Made by a program: the position numbers and the translations under genes. The notes under the pieces are model-generated. The model was not told the origin of the DNA. It did no database searches and saw only the letters and a list, made by a program, of their open reading frames with translations. Positions 7,626 to 16,162 of a stretch of DNA of 50,367 nt are shown here, piece by piece; within the stretch, counting starts at the first letter, position 1; every line of letters starts with the position of its first letter. The DNA is taken from the IMG/VR virus record IMGVR_UViG_3300001683_000019, positions 1 to 50,367 of that record. One strand, given 5' to 3'. The DNA is from a virus.

Positions 7626-8240
7626 ATGATCATAGATATGGAAAAAGAAAAGAAATTGAAACCGAGGGAACGCGCTCATTATGTAAACAACGCTCTATTT
7701 TCTGCTGCAGTAGTAGAGTACGTTATTGCATGTAAAGAGTCAGAAGAAAAGGAAGAACCTTACCCTATAGTAACAAACTATATCGCCGAGTGTTTTCTAA
7801 AGATTAACGAAGGTTTATCTCACAAAGCAAACTTCGGTCGCTACACTTATCGTGAAGAGATGATGATGGATGGTGTCGAGGATTGCTTGAAGCGTATCAA
7901 GAATTTCAAAATTGAAACTAAGACACGCACAGGTAAACCTAATGCATTTTCTTACTTCACTCAGATAGCGTGGTTCGCCTTTCTTCGCAGAATTGCCAAG
8001 GAAAAGAAGCAACAGGCAATAAAAGTCAAGTACATGAATGAGACTGGTTTAGATAATCTTATTCAGGAAGAGATGGATGCTAATCCTGCCGCGCGCGCGA
8101 CCCATGCATTCGTCGAGGAACTTCGCCAGCGTATCGACTTCATTAAAGATAAGGATAAGGACATCAAGGACTACTCCAAGAAAGAAACGAAGAAAAGACG
8201 TGCCGTTCATGCAGACTCGGATTTATCTTCTTTCCTATAG
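7626..8240 (+). CDS. 55: gp55-like late-transcription sigma factor
   Basis: 204 residues from the ATG at 7626, preceded by AAAAGGA; the in-frame upstream ATG has no ribosome-binding site. The core reads like T4 gp55: a YVNNALFSAAVVEY region, IAECFLKINEGLSHKANFGRYTYREEMMMDGVEDCLKRI-type block, then NAFSYFTQIAWFAFLRRIAKEKKQ, equivalent to sigma region 2. The C-terminal DLSSFL resembles the hydrophobic/acidic tail with which T4 gp55 contacts the gp45 clamp. It would direct RNA polymerase to the TATAAATA boxes seen in this window. Confidence 0.88.
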   Translation: MIIDMEKEKKLKPRERAHYVNNALFSAAVVEYVIACKESEEKEEPYPIVTNYIAECFLKINEGLSHKANFGRYTYREEMMMDGVEDCLKRIKNFKIETKTRTGKPNAFSYFTQIAWFAFLRRIAKEKKQQAIKVKYMNETGLDNLIQEEMDANPAARATHAFVEELRQRIDFIKDKDKDIKDYSKKETKKRRAVHADSDLSSFL

Positions 8241-8244
8241 TGAC

Positions 8245-8273
8245 TTGAATTTACATTAGAAAAGCAGTATAAT
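8245..8273 (+). promoter_or_regulatory. sigma70-like promoter before gp47
   Basis: -35 TTGAAT at 8245-8250, 17-bp spacer, -10 TATAAT (consensus) at 8268-8273. One of five promoters in the window with a TTGAAT or TTGAAA -35. Confidence 0.7.
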
Positions 8274-8309
8274 GAATACTACCGCACGATAAATCATGAG
8301 AACAGTGAA

Positions 8310-9374
8310 TTGAAGTTAGCAATAATATCAGATACTCACGCTGGAATTAGAAATAGTTCGGATGTCTTTATTGAATACCAACGTAGATTCTATGAGGACA
8401 TATTCTTTCCCTATCTACTAGAACACGGTATCAATAAAATTCTACACTTAGGCGATTACTACGAGAGTAGGACGTCAATTAACTTCAAGGCATTGAATGC
8501 TAATAGGAAGCATTTCTTGGATAAACTCCGTGAGTATGATATACACATGGACATCATACCCGGAAACCACGACACATTTTACAAAAATTCTAGCAAACTC
8601 AACGCTCTAAAAGAACTACTCGGTCACTACATGAACGAGGTGCGGATCTTTGAACAGCCCGTAGTAGAACAGTATGGCGAACTCAAGATCGGCATGATTC
8701 CATGGATCAATGCAGAGAACGAAGAAGCGATTCGACTCTTCATTAGTACATGTAAGGCAGACGTGATAGGTGCACATCTGGAACTCGCTGGGTTTGAAAT
8801 GCAAATAGGCGTCGTCGCTCCCCATGGTATGGACCATAGTATTTTCTCTCGTTTTGAAATGGTATTATCAGGTCATTATCATACTAAGTCGCAGCAGGAT
8901 AACATCCACTATCTAGGTAGTCAGATGGAATTCTTCTGGAGCGACTGCAACGATCCGAAGTACTTTCACATTCTCGATACAGAGACTCGGGAGTTAACTC
9001 CTGTACAAAATCCTATCACCATGTATGAGAAGATCTTGTATGATGATAGTGCAAGCACATCATACGCGACTGTCAACGTACAGCATCTAGATGGTAAGTT
9101 CGTTAAACTTATTGTTATAAACAAATCAAAAACTAAAGAGTTTGAGAAGTTCGTTGATAGAATACATGCCAGAAAACATCATGGTTTACAGATCGTCGAG
9201 AATTTCTCTGACTTCGTAGGAACTAACGTCGAAGACGATAAGGTGTCCGTCGAAGATACCGAGAGTTTACTCTACACATATATTGATGCGACAGATACAG
9301 AACTCGATAAATCTAGAATTAAAACTTTGATTCGTAGTCTTATGGTGGAAGCACAGTCCACTGAAATTGAATAG
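8310..9374 (+). CDS. 47: gp47 recombination endonuclease subunit (SbcD/Mre11-like)
   Basis: 354 residues (T4 gp47 is 339). Metallophosphoesterase motifs in order: SDTHAG (motif I, near residue 8), HLGDYYES, GNHD, GAHLE and SGHYH. With gp46 it forms the Mre11-Rad50-like nuclease that processes ends for recombination and host DNA degradation. The start is TTG, followed at once by the first beta strand KLAIISDTH; no ATG or GTG is available and the Shine-Dalgarno is weak. Driven by the promoter at 8245. Confidence 0.9.
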   Translation: MKLAIISDTHAGIRNSSDVFIEYQRRFYEDIFFPYLLEHGINKILHLGDYYESRTSINFKALNANRKHFLDKLREYDIHMDIIPGNHDTFYKNSSKLNALKELLGHYMNEVRIFEQPVVEQYGELKIGMIPWINAENEEAIRLFISTCKADVIGAHLELAGFEMQIGVVAPHGMDHSIFSRFEMVLSGHYHTKSQQDNIHYLGSQMEFFWSDCNDPKYFHILDTETRELTPVQNPITMYEKILYDDSASTSYATVNVQHLDGKFVKLIVINKSKTKEFEKFVDRIHARKHHGLQIVENFSDFVGTNVEDDKVSVEDTESLLYTYIDATDTELDKSRIKTLIRSLMVEAQSTEIE

Positions 9375-9383
9375 GAGACACCC

Positions 9384-11096
9384 GTCTTAGTTTTAGAACG
9401 AATAAAATACCGAAACTTCCTTTCCACTGGGAATAACTTCACCGAGATTGATTTCTGTAAAGAGAAGACAACACTCATCGTGGGCACAAACGGATCAGGT
9501 AAATCATCACTGGTAGATGCGTTGTCATATGCCTTGTTCGGTAAGGCACATAGGAACATCACCAAAGTTCAACTTATCAATTCCATAAATGCCAAAGATA
9601 TGGTTGTTGAAGTGGAATTCAATGTTGCTAATAGTGCGTATCGAGTTGTCAGAGGTCAGAAACCAACCATATTCGAAATCTGGAAAGATGGCGTACTCCT
9701 GAATCAGGATTCACACGCCAAGAAGTACCAGAAGATCCTTGAACAGAATATCATTAAGCATAACCACAAGTCCTTTCACCAAGTGGAGGTACTAGGTTCG
9801 TCGTCGTTCGTTCCCTTTATGCAACTACCTACGAATCAGAGACGTGAGGTGATTGAAGATCTACTTGATATTAATATATTCTCACGAATGAATACTATAC
9901 TTAAAGAAAGAAACTCGGTTCTGAAAGAAGAGATGATCAACAACAAACATAATCTTGAACTTGTGAACACTAAAACCGAGTCACAGACTAGACATATTAA
10001 GGAGATCGAAAAGATCACCGACGGTGTCATCGCCAGTAAAAGAACTGAGATTGAAGAACTACTCGCCGAAGTGATTAGTTCTCAAGCATCCATGGACGAT
10101 ATAGATGTCACTGGTCTAGAAGATATGAGAACCCGCAGTGATAGTTTTGATGAACAGATTAGTAAGATTCGATCCTACGGTGCTGTGTTCGATAAGAAGC
10201 ATGCTGAACTTCATAAAGAAATAAATTTCTATACTGATAACGATGTGTGTCCTACATGTACACAATGTATCGATGAAGATTTCAAGGAAGTGAAGTCGAA
10301 CACAGCGGCATCTGAACTAGTGAAAATCGCGGATGGCCAGAAAAAGGCAAAGTTTTATCAGGCCGACTTATCAGTTAAGGCGACACACCTGAAGGAGTTA
10401 ATCGACGCGGAACTCGGTAAGATTTCTAAGATTGAACACCATCAGTCGAATATTAACACCGCTCAACGTAGAATAACTACGGTTGAATCAGAACTGCAAA
10501 CATTGGTTCAGAACAACGCGAATCTTGACGCCGCACACGCGAGACTGGCCGCACTCCAGATCGAGATCAACAACCATATTGATACTAAACTGAAACTAGT
10601 GGACCAGCGTGAGTATTATCTAGTCGCTGCTGAGTTACTTAAAGATACGGGTTTCAAAACCAAGATCATCAAGCAGTATCTTCCGGTGATTAATAAATTT
10701 GTTAACAGTTATCTCCAAGTGTTGGATTTCTATGTTCGGTTCGATCTAGATGAGTCATTCAAGGAGACGATTCGTTCACGGCATAGAGATTCGTTCTCAT
10801 ATGATTCATTTAGTGAAGGTGAGAAACAGAGGATCGATTTGGCATTGTTGTTTACGTGGCGACAAATTGCCAAGATGAAGAATAGTGTTTCCACTAATCT
10901 ACTGATCCTGGATGAGACTTTTGATTCCTCGTTGGACGATGAAGGAGTTGAGAATCTGATTAAGATCCTGGATACCATTAACGAGCATACAAACGTTATT
11001 GTTATCTCCCATAACCCAGAAGCGATGCAAGATCACTTTGACAGGACGTTGACGTTCTCGAAAAGTAATAACTTCTCTACGTACAACGAGGCATAA
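9384..11096 (+). CDS. 46: gp46 recombination endonuclease subunit (SbcC/Rad50-like), apparent GTC start
   Basis: 570 residues if started at GTC 9384. Homology-like N-terminus LVLERIKYRNFLSTGNNF lies in frame immediately before Walker A GTNGSGKSS, yet the first conventional start (GTG 9480) would remove that whole first strand. The only well-placed Shine-Dalgarno is AGGAG at 9373-9377, six nt before GTC. Middle coiled coils flank a CPTCTQC zinc hook (around residue 291-297); the C-terminus has FSEGEKQRIDLAL signature and LLILDETFDSSLD Walker B. Partner of gp47 just upstream. The start assignment is inference; an original GTG with a sequence error is the simple alternative. Confidence 0.9.
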   Translation, partial: VLVLERIKYRNFLSTGNNFTEIDFCKEKTTLIVGTNGSGKSSLVDALSYALFGKAHRNITKVQLINSINAKDMVVEVEFNVANSAYRVVRGQKPTIFEIWKDGVLLNQDSHAKKYQKILEQNIIKHNHKSFHQVEVLGSSSFVPFMQLPTNQRREVIEDLLDINIFSRMNTILKERNSVLKEEMINNKHNLELVNTKTESQTRHIKEIEKITDGVIASKRTEIEELLAEVISSQASMDDIDVTGLEDMRTRSDSFDEQISKIRSYGAVFDKKHAELHKEINFYTDNDVCPTCTQCIDEDFKEVKSNTAASELVKIADGQKKAKFYQADLSVKATHLKELIDAELGKISKIEHHQSNINTAQRRITTVESELQTLVQNNANLDAAHARLAALQIEINNHIDTKLKLVDQREYYLVAAELLKDTGFKTKIIKQYLPVINKFVNSYLQVLDFYVRFDLDESFKETIRSRHRDSFSYDSFSEGEKQRIDLALLFTWRQIAKMKNSVSTNLLILDETFDSSLDDEGVENLIKILDTINEHTNVIVISHNPEAMQDHFDRTLTFSKSNNFSTYNEA

Positions 11097-11097
11097 G

Positions 11098-11358
11098 ATG
11101 ACCGAAGAAAAACTTGAAACTGATGTACCTAATGTGATAGAATTACAGTTGTCAGATATGATTGATATGGTGAACATAATCGATCTATGTTCTCAACGTG
11201 GCGCATTTCAAGGCGAAGAAATGGAAATCGTCGGCAAACTTAGAAACAAGATAAAGCAGTTCGTTTCTGTTTATGATCCACCTGAAGATCTTTTTGTATC
11301 TGACGAAAGTGAGACACATGATGAACCAACCAATGAAACCAATGAGGAAAATATATAA
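11098..11358 (+). CDS. small conserved protein adjacent to sliding clamp (paralogue of 12036-12266)
   Basis: 86 acidic residues. Residues about 30-50 contain QRGAFQGEEMEIVGKLRNKI, closely matching RGGFRGEELATIGQLRDQG in the small gene on the other side of gp45. I recall similar small proteins beside replication genes in cyanophages but know no function. Starts one base after the gp46 stop and overlaps gp45 by one base. Confidence 0.7.
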   Translation: MTEEKLETDVPNVIELQLSDMIDMVNIIDLCSQRGAFQGEEMEIVGKLRNKIKQFVSVYDPPEDLFVSDESETHDEPTNETNEENI

Positions 11359-12032
11359 TGAACCTATCTGAAGACACTCTTCATTTCCTGAAGAACTTTG
11401 CTTCGATCAATCCAAATATTGTTGTCGAGAGCGGACATACTATTAAGACGATTGCGGAATCTAAGACTGTACTTGCCGCCGCGCAGGTAGAGGAAGAATT
11501 TCCCGTCGACTTCGGTATCTATGACCTGAACGAATTCCTCAGCGTATTGTCTTTGGTCGATAATCCCAATCTGAAGTTTGAAAACAAGAGCGTCGTCATT
11601 GCTGATGGATCTGGTCGTGCGCGAACCAAGTACCATTATGCTGAATCGGCTATCTTGACGACACCTAGCAAAGACATTGTCATGCCAGAAGCAGACGTAA
11701 CTTTTGTACTCGATAAGGAAACGCTGAACTCAGTTCGAAAGGCGGCTTCTGTTCTAGGACACGACACGCTGTTTGTATCTGTTATAGATAATACTCTATC
11801 ACTATCAGTCGTCGACGCTGCAGACCCAACGTCTAACGTATACACGATTGATGTTGATGGTGAATTTACGGAATCGAATTTTAAATTCATATTCGATATT
11901 CGTAATCTTAGGATGATTGATGGAGATTATACGGTCAATATCTCATCAAAACTTATTTCACATTTTGTGAATACCAATGCCAGTATCGAATACTGGTGTG
12001 CTCTCGAAAAAAATAGTTCATACGGAGAATAG
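11358..12032 (+). CDS. 45: gp45 sliding clamp
   Basis: 224 residues (T4 gp45 is 228). Reads as the T4 clamp family: N-terminal LSEDTLHFLKNFASINPNIVV helix and strand, FPVDFGIYDLNEFLSVLSL, and the second-domain strand pattern ending HFVNTNASIEYWCALEKNSSYGE. The trimer tethers gp43 polymerase to DNA and, with gp55, activates late transcription. TAATG-coupled to the small gene upstream. Confidence 0.88.
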   Translation: MNLSEDTLHFLKNFASINPNIVVESGHTIKTIAESKTVLAAAQVEEEFPVDFGIYDLNEFLSVLSLVDNPNLKFENKSVVIADGSGRARTKYHYAESAILTTPSKDIVMPEADVTFVLDKETLNSVRKAASVLGHDTLFVSVIDNTLSLSVVDAADPTSNVYTIDVDGEFTESNFKFIFDIRNLRMIDGDYTVNISSKLISHFVNTNASIEYWCALEKNSSYGE

Positions 12033-12035
12033 ATT

Positions 12036-12266
12036 ATGACTAAGAAAGTTGAACAACCCGCAGTAAGCGAAAACTATGAACAAATCGTAGAACTTTCGAA
12101 CCGTTGTACTCGCAGCATTGTTGCGGTAATTGATACCATCGCCTCTCGTGGTGGATTTCGTGGCGAAGAACTCGCGACCATTGGTCAACTTCGAGATCAG
12201 GGGATCTCGTTGATCCAATTGATTGAAGAAGAACAAGGTGCCACCGCGCAGGGCGCATCTGAGTAA
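12036..12266 (+). CDS. small conserved protein downstream of sliding clamp (paralogue of 11098-11358)
   Basis: 76 residues with the shared motif RGGFRGEELATIGQLRDQG; helical by composition. It starts three bases after the gp45 stop. With 11098-11358 it brackets the clamp gene, suggesting a local duplication and possibly a clamp-related role; no function is known to me. Confidence 0.7.
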   Translation: MTKKVEQPAVSENYEQIVELSNRCTRSIVAVIDTIASRGGFRGEELATIGQLRDQGISLIQLIEEEQGATAQGASE

Positions 12267-12270
12267 AAAG

Positions 12271-12298
12271 TTGTATCTCTGTTTTGAACCTTTATATT
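12271..12298 (+). promoter_or_regulatory. weak sigma70-like promoter before gp44
   Basis: TTGTAT (12271-12276), 16-bp spacer, TATATT (12293-12298), just upstream of the AGGAG and ATG of gp44. Intergenic position supports it, matches are moderate. Confidence 0.35.
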
Positions 12299-12314
12299 AT
12301 GATTAGGAGTAACA

Positions 12315-13250
12315 ATGTCCAAAGACTTTATATGGTCTGAGAAACACAGACCCCGAAAGATATCAGAAACGATTCTTCCCGTCGACCTCAAGGAGACGTT
12401 CCAGCAGATGGTTACGTCTGGTGAAGTGCAGAATATGTTGTTCAGCGGCAGTGCAGGATTAGGTAAGACCACTGTCGCCAGAGCAATATGTGATGAACTC
12501 GAACTAGACTACATCATCATCAATGCTTCGGAAGAAGGTAACATCGATACACTTCGAGGGAAGATCAGGAAGTTCGCTTCCTCGATTGCTCTGACTGGTG
12601 GTTATAAGGTTGTCATACTTGATGAGGCAGATTATCTGAATGCACAGTCCACGCAACCCGCACTTCGCGGGTTCATTCAGGACTTTTCAGATAACTGCCG
12701 ATTCATTCTAACCTGCAACTTCAAGAACAGAATTATTGAACCATTACACTCACGGTGTGGCGTGTATGAATTCAATACGACCAAGAAGGATCTTCAAGAT
12801 CTTTGTGGTCAGTTCTTCAATCGCTCGATGGAAATCCTTGATAGTGAGGGAGTCAGTTATCAGAAAGATCAACTGGCAGAACTCATCATGAAGTATGCTC
12901 CTGATTGGCGAAGAGTGCTGAACGAATGTCAACGCAATTCTATTGACGGTGTTCTAAAATTCAATTCTATGTCTGGGTCTATCTCAGACTATGATGTGCT
13001 GTTCGATCATATCAAAGCAAAGGACTTTAAGAAAGTTCGCGCTTGGGTTGTGAACAACATCGACGTTGATGCCGCCGCAATCTTTCGGGCGATATATGAC
13101 CGAATGTTTGACCGTGTCGATGCCAAGTCGATACCACACCTGGTGTTGATTCTTGCTGACTACCAGTATAAGAATGCATTCGTTGCGGATCATGAGTTGA
13201 ACGTGGTAGCATGCTTGACTGAAATTATGGCGAACGTGGAAATGAAGTGA
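12315..13250 (+). CDS. 44: gp44 clamp loader large subunit
   Basis: 311 residues (T4 gp44 is 319). AAA+ ATPase with Walker A GSAGLGKTT at 45-53, Walker B ILDEAD at 101-106, sensor 1 LTCN and the SRC arginine-finger motif (LHSRC). The N-terminal SEKHRPRKISE is typical of clamp loaders. With gp62 it opens the gp45 ring and loads it at primer ends. AGGAG precedes the ATG. Confidence 0.95.
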   Translation: MSKDFIWSEKHRPRKISETILPVDLKETFQQMVTSGEVQNMLFSGSAGLGKTTVARAICDELELDYIIINASEEGNIDTLRGKIRKFASSIALTGGYKVVILDEADYLNAQSTQPALRGFIQDFSDNCRFILTCNFKNRIIEPLHSRCGVYEFNTTKKDLQDLCGQFFNRSMEILDSEGVSYQKDQLAELIMKYAPDWRRVLNECQRNSIDGVLKFNSMSGSISDYDVLFDHIKAKDFKKVRAWVVNNIDVDAAAIFRAIYDRMFDRVDAKSIPHLVLILADYQYKNAFVADHELNVVACLTEIMANVEMK

Positions 13251-13262
13251 TTCTGTTGTAGT

Positions 13263-13270
13263 TATAAATA
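13263..13270 (+). promoter_or_regulatory. T4-type late promoter TATAAATA
   Basis: Perfect late box 4 nt before the ATG of the membrane protein gene at 13275, in the short gap after gp44. Such close spacing would leave essentially no leader. Confidence 0.6.
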
Positions 13271-13274
13271 CTAC

Positions 13275-14255
13275 ATGACTCATATAATCGCGTTCATTAC
13301 ATCTATAGGTCTAGCGACCATTGCTGCATTTTTCTCCATTGTGGGATTGTCTGCTATCTTCCAAGGCGCTATGGTGCCAGTTATCATAATGGCATCTGCC
13401 TTGGAAGTAGGCAAACTAGTCTCGGCAGTATATCTACATAACTACTGGTATAAATTAACGTACCTGATCAGACTTTACTTATTCACCGCAGTCATAGTAC
13501 TAATGCTCATCACGAGTCTTGGGATTTTTGGTTTCCTCTCACGCGCACACATAGAACAGAATGCCCCAGTGGGTAACAACGTTCTAAAGATTGAACGACT
13601 GGAACAACGCGTCTCCCGTGAACGTGCGAAGATAACCGACGCAGAGGAAGTGATATCACAACTGGACGGATCCCTCCAGACATTAATCGAGTACGACAAG
13701 ATTAGTGGCGACGATGGTTATCGTGCAGTCCGTGAACAACAACTCCCGCAACGGGGTGCGTTAACTGAAACAATCGAATCATCTCAAACTAAGATAGACG
13801 ATTATGAGGACAAGAAACTAGAACTCAACCAGCAGTTGCAGGCACTAGAACTAGAGGTTGGACCAATTAAATACTTTGCTGCCTTGATTTATGATGATCC
13901 ATCGAGTAGAATAGAAGAAGCGGTGAGAATAGTTATTCTACTGCTTGTTTTTGTATTCGATCCATTAGCGGTGGTATTGTTGATTAGTAGTACCAGTTTC
14001 TTGGGTCACAAAGAACCGAAGAATGTGAAGACAGAACAGATTCACATCGTCGACGACATTGCGCAGAATGAACAACTGCGGACAGAACAGATACCTATAC
14101 CACCGGCGCATAAGACGCATCGAGAACCTAGACCAAAGTGGTTATCCCAATTGGACGCGATAGCCACTACCAAAGGATGGATTGACGAGAGGGGAAACCT
14201 TCTCAAGTCAATGAAGATGACTCAGAAACAGGTAGACAAATATAATAGAGACTAG
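13275..14255 (+). CDS. multi-pass membrane protein with coiled coil
   Basis: 326 residues. Three hydrophobic segments in the first 90 residues (IIAFITSIGLATIAAFFSIV; MVPVIIMASALEVGKLV; LFTAVIVLMLITSLGIFGF), a coiled coil from about 105 to 200 (heptad-rich, KIERLEQRVSRERAKI), a fourth membrane segment (IVILLLVFVFDPLAVVLLIS) and a charged cytoplasmic tail. A TATAAATA box implies late expression although it sits between gp44 and gp62. It could be a virion or inner-membrane protein; the function is unknown. Confidence 0.75.
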   Translation: MTHIIAFITSIGLATIAAFFSIVGLSAIFQGAMVPVIIMASALEVGKLVSAVYLHNYWYKLTYLIRLYLFTAVIVLMLITSLGIFGFLSRAHIEQNAPVGNNVLKIERLEQRVSRERAKITDAEEVISQLDGSLQTLIEYDKISGDDGYRAVREQQLPQRGALTETIESSQTKIDDYEDKKLELNQQLQALELEVGPIKYFAALIYDDPSSRIEEAVRIVILLLVFVFDPLAVVLLISSTSFLGHKEPKNVKTEQIHIVDDIAQNEQLRTEQIPIPPAHKTHREPRPKWLSQLDAIATTKGWIDERGNLLKSMKMTQKQVDKYNRD

Positions 14256-14258
14256 ATT

Positions 14259-14642
14259 ATGACAGCACCATTTGATTTTGTGAATTCAATTAACATGACC
14301 AAAAAAGACATCATGGTAGACGACCTTGATGAGAAAGCATATGTTTCATTCATGACCAACAGACAACTGTCCTATTTTCAGGACACTGTGATTCTGGCGA
14401 ATGAAATGAACATCCATCACCAGATAGACAACAAACTTCAATACGATTTCTTACGTCACACTGTACGGAAAAGAAAACGATTCTCCAAGTGGGGAAAGAA
14501 AGAGACGTCTGAACACGCGGCGGACATCAAGGCGTACTATGGTGTTAGTGAAGAGAAAGCGTACCAGATGATTTCTTTGTTGTCTGTCGATCAGTTGGCA
14601 ACCATACGTCAATTGGTGAGTAAGGGCGGAAAGTCTAAGTGA
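14259..14642 (+). CDS. 62: gp62 clamp loader small subunit
   Basis: 127 residues; identified by the N-terminal PFDFVNSI pattern, an SFMTNRQLSYFQDTVILANEMN segment and position beside gp44 and RegA, the conserved T4 order 44-62-regA. It is shorter than T4 gp62 (187 aa), as in marine relatives. It joins four gp44 subunits in the clamp loader. A gene for a membrane protein has been inserted between gp44 and gp62. Confidence 0.8.
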   Translation: MTAPFDFVNSINMTKKDIMVDDLDEKAYVSFMTNRQLSYFQDTVILANEMNIHHQIDNKLQYDFLRHTVRKRKRFSKWGKKETSEHAADIKAYYGVSEEKAYQMISLLSVDQLATIRQLVSKGGKSK

Positions 14643-14654
14643 ATACCTACATCT

Positions 14655-14662
14655 TATAAATA
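14655..14662 (+). promoter_or_regulatory. T4-type late promoter TATAAATA before regA
   Basis: Perfect TATAAATA in the short gap between gp62 and regA, 34 nt before the GTG start. Confidence 0.6.
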
Positions 14663-14695
14663 AAGCATTAATGGTGAATTTAAGGATGAGTTATC

Positions 14696-15109
14696 GTGGA
14701 AGAAAATAAAGTATGGACTCCGGCAGATATGTTAGAAGTTGTTCTCCATGAACCAGATGATTTTCTAAAGGTGAGAGAGACGTTGACTAGAATCGGTGTC
14801 GCTTCCAAGCGTGAGAATAAACTATTTCAATCGTGTCATATCCTCCATAAGCAAGGAAGATATTTCATTGTACATTTCAAGGAATTGTTTTTGCTAGATG
14901 GCAAAAAAGCGAATCTTGAAGAGAATGATTTACTCCGTCGCAATACTATAGCGACGTTACTATCCGATTGGGGATTAGTACAAATAGAAAACCCAGCTCT
15001 TTGCTCAGAGCATGCTCCCCTGAGACAGATCAAGATCATTCCACATAGAGAAAGAGATCAGTGGGAACTGTGTCCAAAGTACTCTATAGGGAACAATAGA
15101 GTTACTTAA
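14696..15109 (+). CDS. regA: RegA translational repressor
   Basis: 137 residues (T4 RegA 122). Start is GTG at 14696 with AAGGA nine nt upstream; an ATG at 14687 is in another frame and stops after seven codons. Family features: VLHEPDDFLKVRETLTRIGVASK, CHILHKQGRYFIVHFKELFLLDGK, RRNTIATLLSDWGL. RegA binds the start regions of early mRNAs, including its own and those of clamp loader genes, and shuts their translation. Position after gp62 is conserved. Confidence 0.92.
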   Translation: MEENKVWTPADMLEVVLHEPDDFLKVRETLTRIGVASKRENKLFQSCHILHKQGRYFIVHFKELFLLDGKKANLEENDLLRRNTIATLLSDWGLVQIENPALCSEHAPLRQIKIIPHRERDQWELCPKYSIGNNRVT

Positions 15110-15140
15110 AACGAATAATAAGGATAATAAGGAGAAAGTA

Positions 15141-15857
15141 ATGGTACAGAAATTTAAACAGTTCGTCGCCGAGGCAGGTGGCCAAGCCGCGGGAAAGATG
15201 GAACTGGTTAAGACTGATGTTTCTAAAGCCCGCGAACACGCGGAGAAGGCCTTTGCTGCCAAGGATAGAGTACTAGACGATGAACTTCCTGGATTCGATG
15301 CAGCATACAATAAGGCAAAAAAGATCGCAGGCAGCGGTAAGACGAAACGTAAAGACATGCCAGTCATTTCTGAAACGGATGTGAAGAATCTACAACGTTC
15401 ACTTAAGAGTGGTTCTATTGACATAAAGGCGCCCAGAACTAACTCAGGTAATCCATTCCCTAAAGGTCTTACAGCAGCAACAGGCAAGCAGTGGTTGGAA
15501 AATGGACTGAAGCGAAATGATGGTGAGTCAAAGGATGATGTTGTCAATGTTAAACTCGGCAAAGTAAAGATCGGCGATCTTAAACCAATTCAACAACAGA
15601 TCTATTTTGATAAGTCTGTAGGCGACATTGCTAATTTTGGTGCCGCAGGCACTAAGAGTTTCGCAACATCTAAGGGCAACACATTTATTATCTCATCCGA
15701 TAAGCGGATCATTGACGGACACCACAGGTATCTGGCCGGAGTACTGGTTGATCCATCTATGATGGTGAACGCACTGATTATCGATCTTCCTATCAAGGAA
15801 CTTTTACCTCTGACGCTGTCATATAGTGACGCGGTAGGTAATCAAAGAAATTCGTAA
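15141..15857 (+). CDS. ParB/sulfiredoxin-like domain protein with capsid-targeting-like N-terminus
   Basis: 238 residues. N-terminal KFKQFVAEA resembles the T4 capsid-targeting sequence of internal proteins (F-x-x-F-I-A-E-A). The C-terminal half has the ParB-like pattern: KIGDLKPIQQQIYFDKS, then a SDKRIIDGHHRYLAGVL block with the Asp-Gly-His-His-Arg motif. Such domains can have nuclease, NTPase or DNA-binding roles; which applies here is unknown. A strong AAGGAGAAAG ribosome-binding site precedes the ATG. Possible packaged internal protein. Confidence 0.7.
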   Translation: MVQKFKQFVAEAGGQAAGKMELVKTDVSKAREHAEKAFAAKDRVLDDELPGFDAAYNKAKKIAGSGKTKRKDMPVISETDVKNLQRSLKSGSIDIKAPRTNSGNPFPKGLTAATGKQWLENGLKRNDGESKDDVVNVKLGKVKIGDLKPIQQQIYFDKSVGDIANFGAAGTKSFATSKGNTFIISSDKRIIDGHHRYLAGVLVDPSMMVNALIIDLPIKELLPLTLSYSDAVGNQRNS

Positions 15858-15861
15858 AAAC

Positions 15862-15890
15862 TTGAATTTCTAAAAGAAAACTGTTATACA
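15862..15890 (+). promoter_or_regulatory. sigma70-like promoter upstream of small membrane peptide and gp43
   Basis: -35 TTGAAT (15862-15867), 17-bp spacer, -10 TATACA (15885-15890). Belongs to the TTGAAT class found also at 8245, 16128 and 46020. Confidence 0.6.
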
Positions 15891-15994
15891 TATAAGTGCT
15901 CGGTCAATTATGTCGGGTACAAACACACACATATATATTTTAGAAGGAGCATTTGCGTCCCCATAAAATCCCAACCACATAGGAGACGTATTGA

Positions 15995-16090
15995 ATGAAA
16001 TATGAATTATTCTTGGTGTTCAAATCGCTTGTAGTTGTTACAGCGATATTGATGACAGCACCGGTATATGCATTCATCTGTTATATCTGA
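15995..16090 (+). CDS. 31-residue single-span membrane peptide
   Basis: ATG at 15995 with AGGAG at 15981-15985. The peptide begins MKYELFLVFK and continues through one hydrophobic stretch (SLVVVTAILMTAPVYAFICY), ending in TGA at 16088. It has its own upstream promoter and lies in the leader region before gp43. The VYAF end resembles a signal-peptide cleavage region but little would remain after cleavage. Function unknown; small but well supported by its ribosome-binding site. Confidence 0.55.
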   Translation: MKYELFLVFKSLVVVTAILMTAPVYAFICYI

Positions 16091-16102
16091 TGATAAGGTT
16101 TC

Positions 16103-16125
16103 GTGGAGTTCCATAAAAACTCCAC
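16103..16125 (+). other. hairpin upstream of gp43
   Basis: Perfect 8-bp stem GTGGAGTT/AACTCCAC with loop CCATAAA, 37 nt before the gp43 ATG and just before a TTGAAT-N17-TATAAT promoter. There is no U-tract, so it is not a standard terminator. T4 gene 43 is autoregulated through an RNA hairpin near its start, but this one lies outside the expected translation operator. Confidence 0.5.
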
Positions 16126-16127
16126 AA

Positions 16128-16156
16128 TTGAATTGACTTACTCTATATGATATAAT
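16128..16156 (+). promoter_or_regulatory. sigma70-like promoter abutting gp43
   Basis: -35 TTGAAT (16128-16133), 17-bp spacer, consensus -10 TATAAT (16151-16156). The gp43 ATG is at 16163, where transcription would begin, so this message would be leaderless. Confidence 0.65.
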
Positions 16157-16162
16157 TAATAC

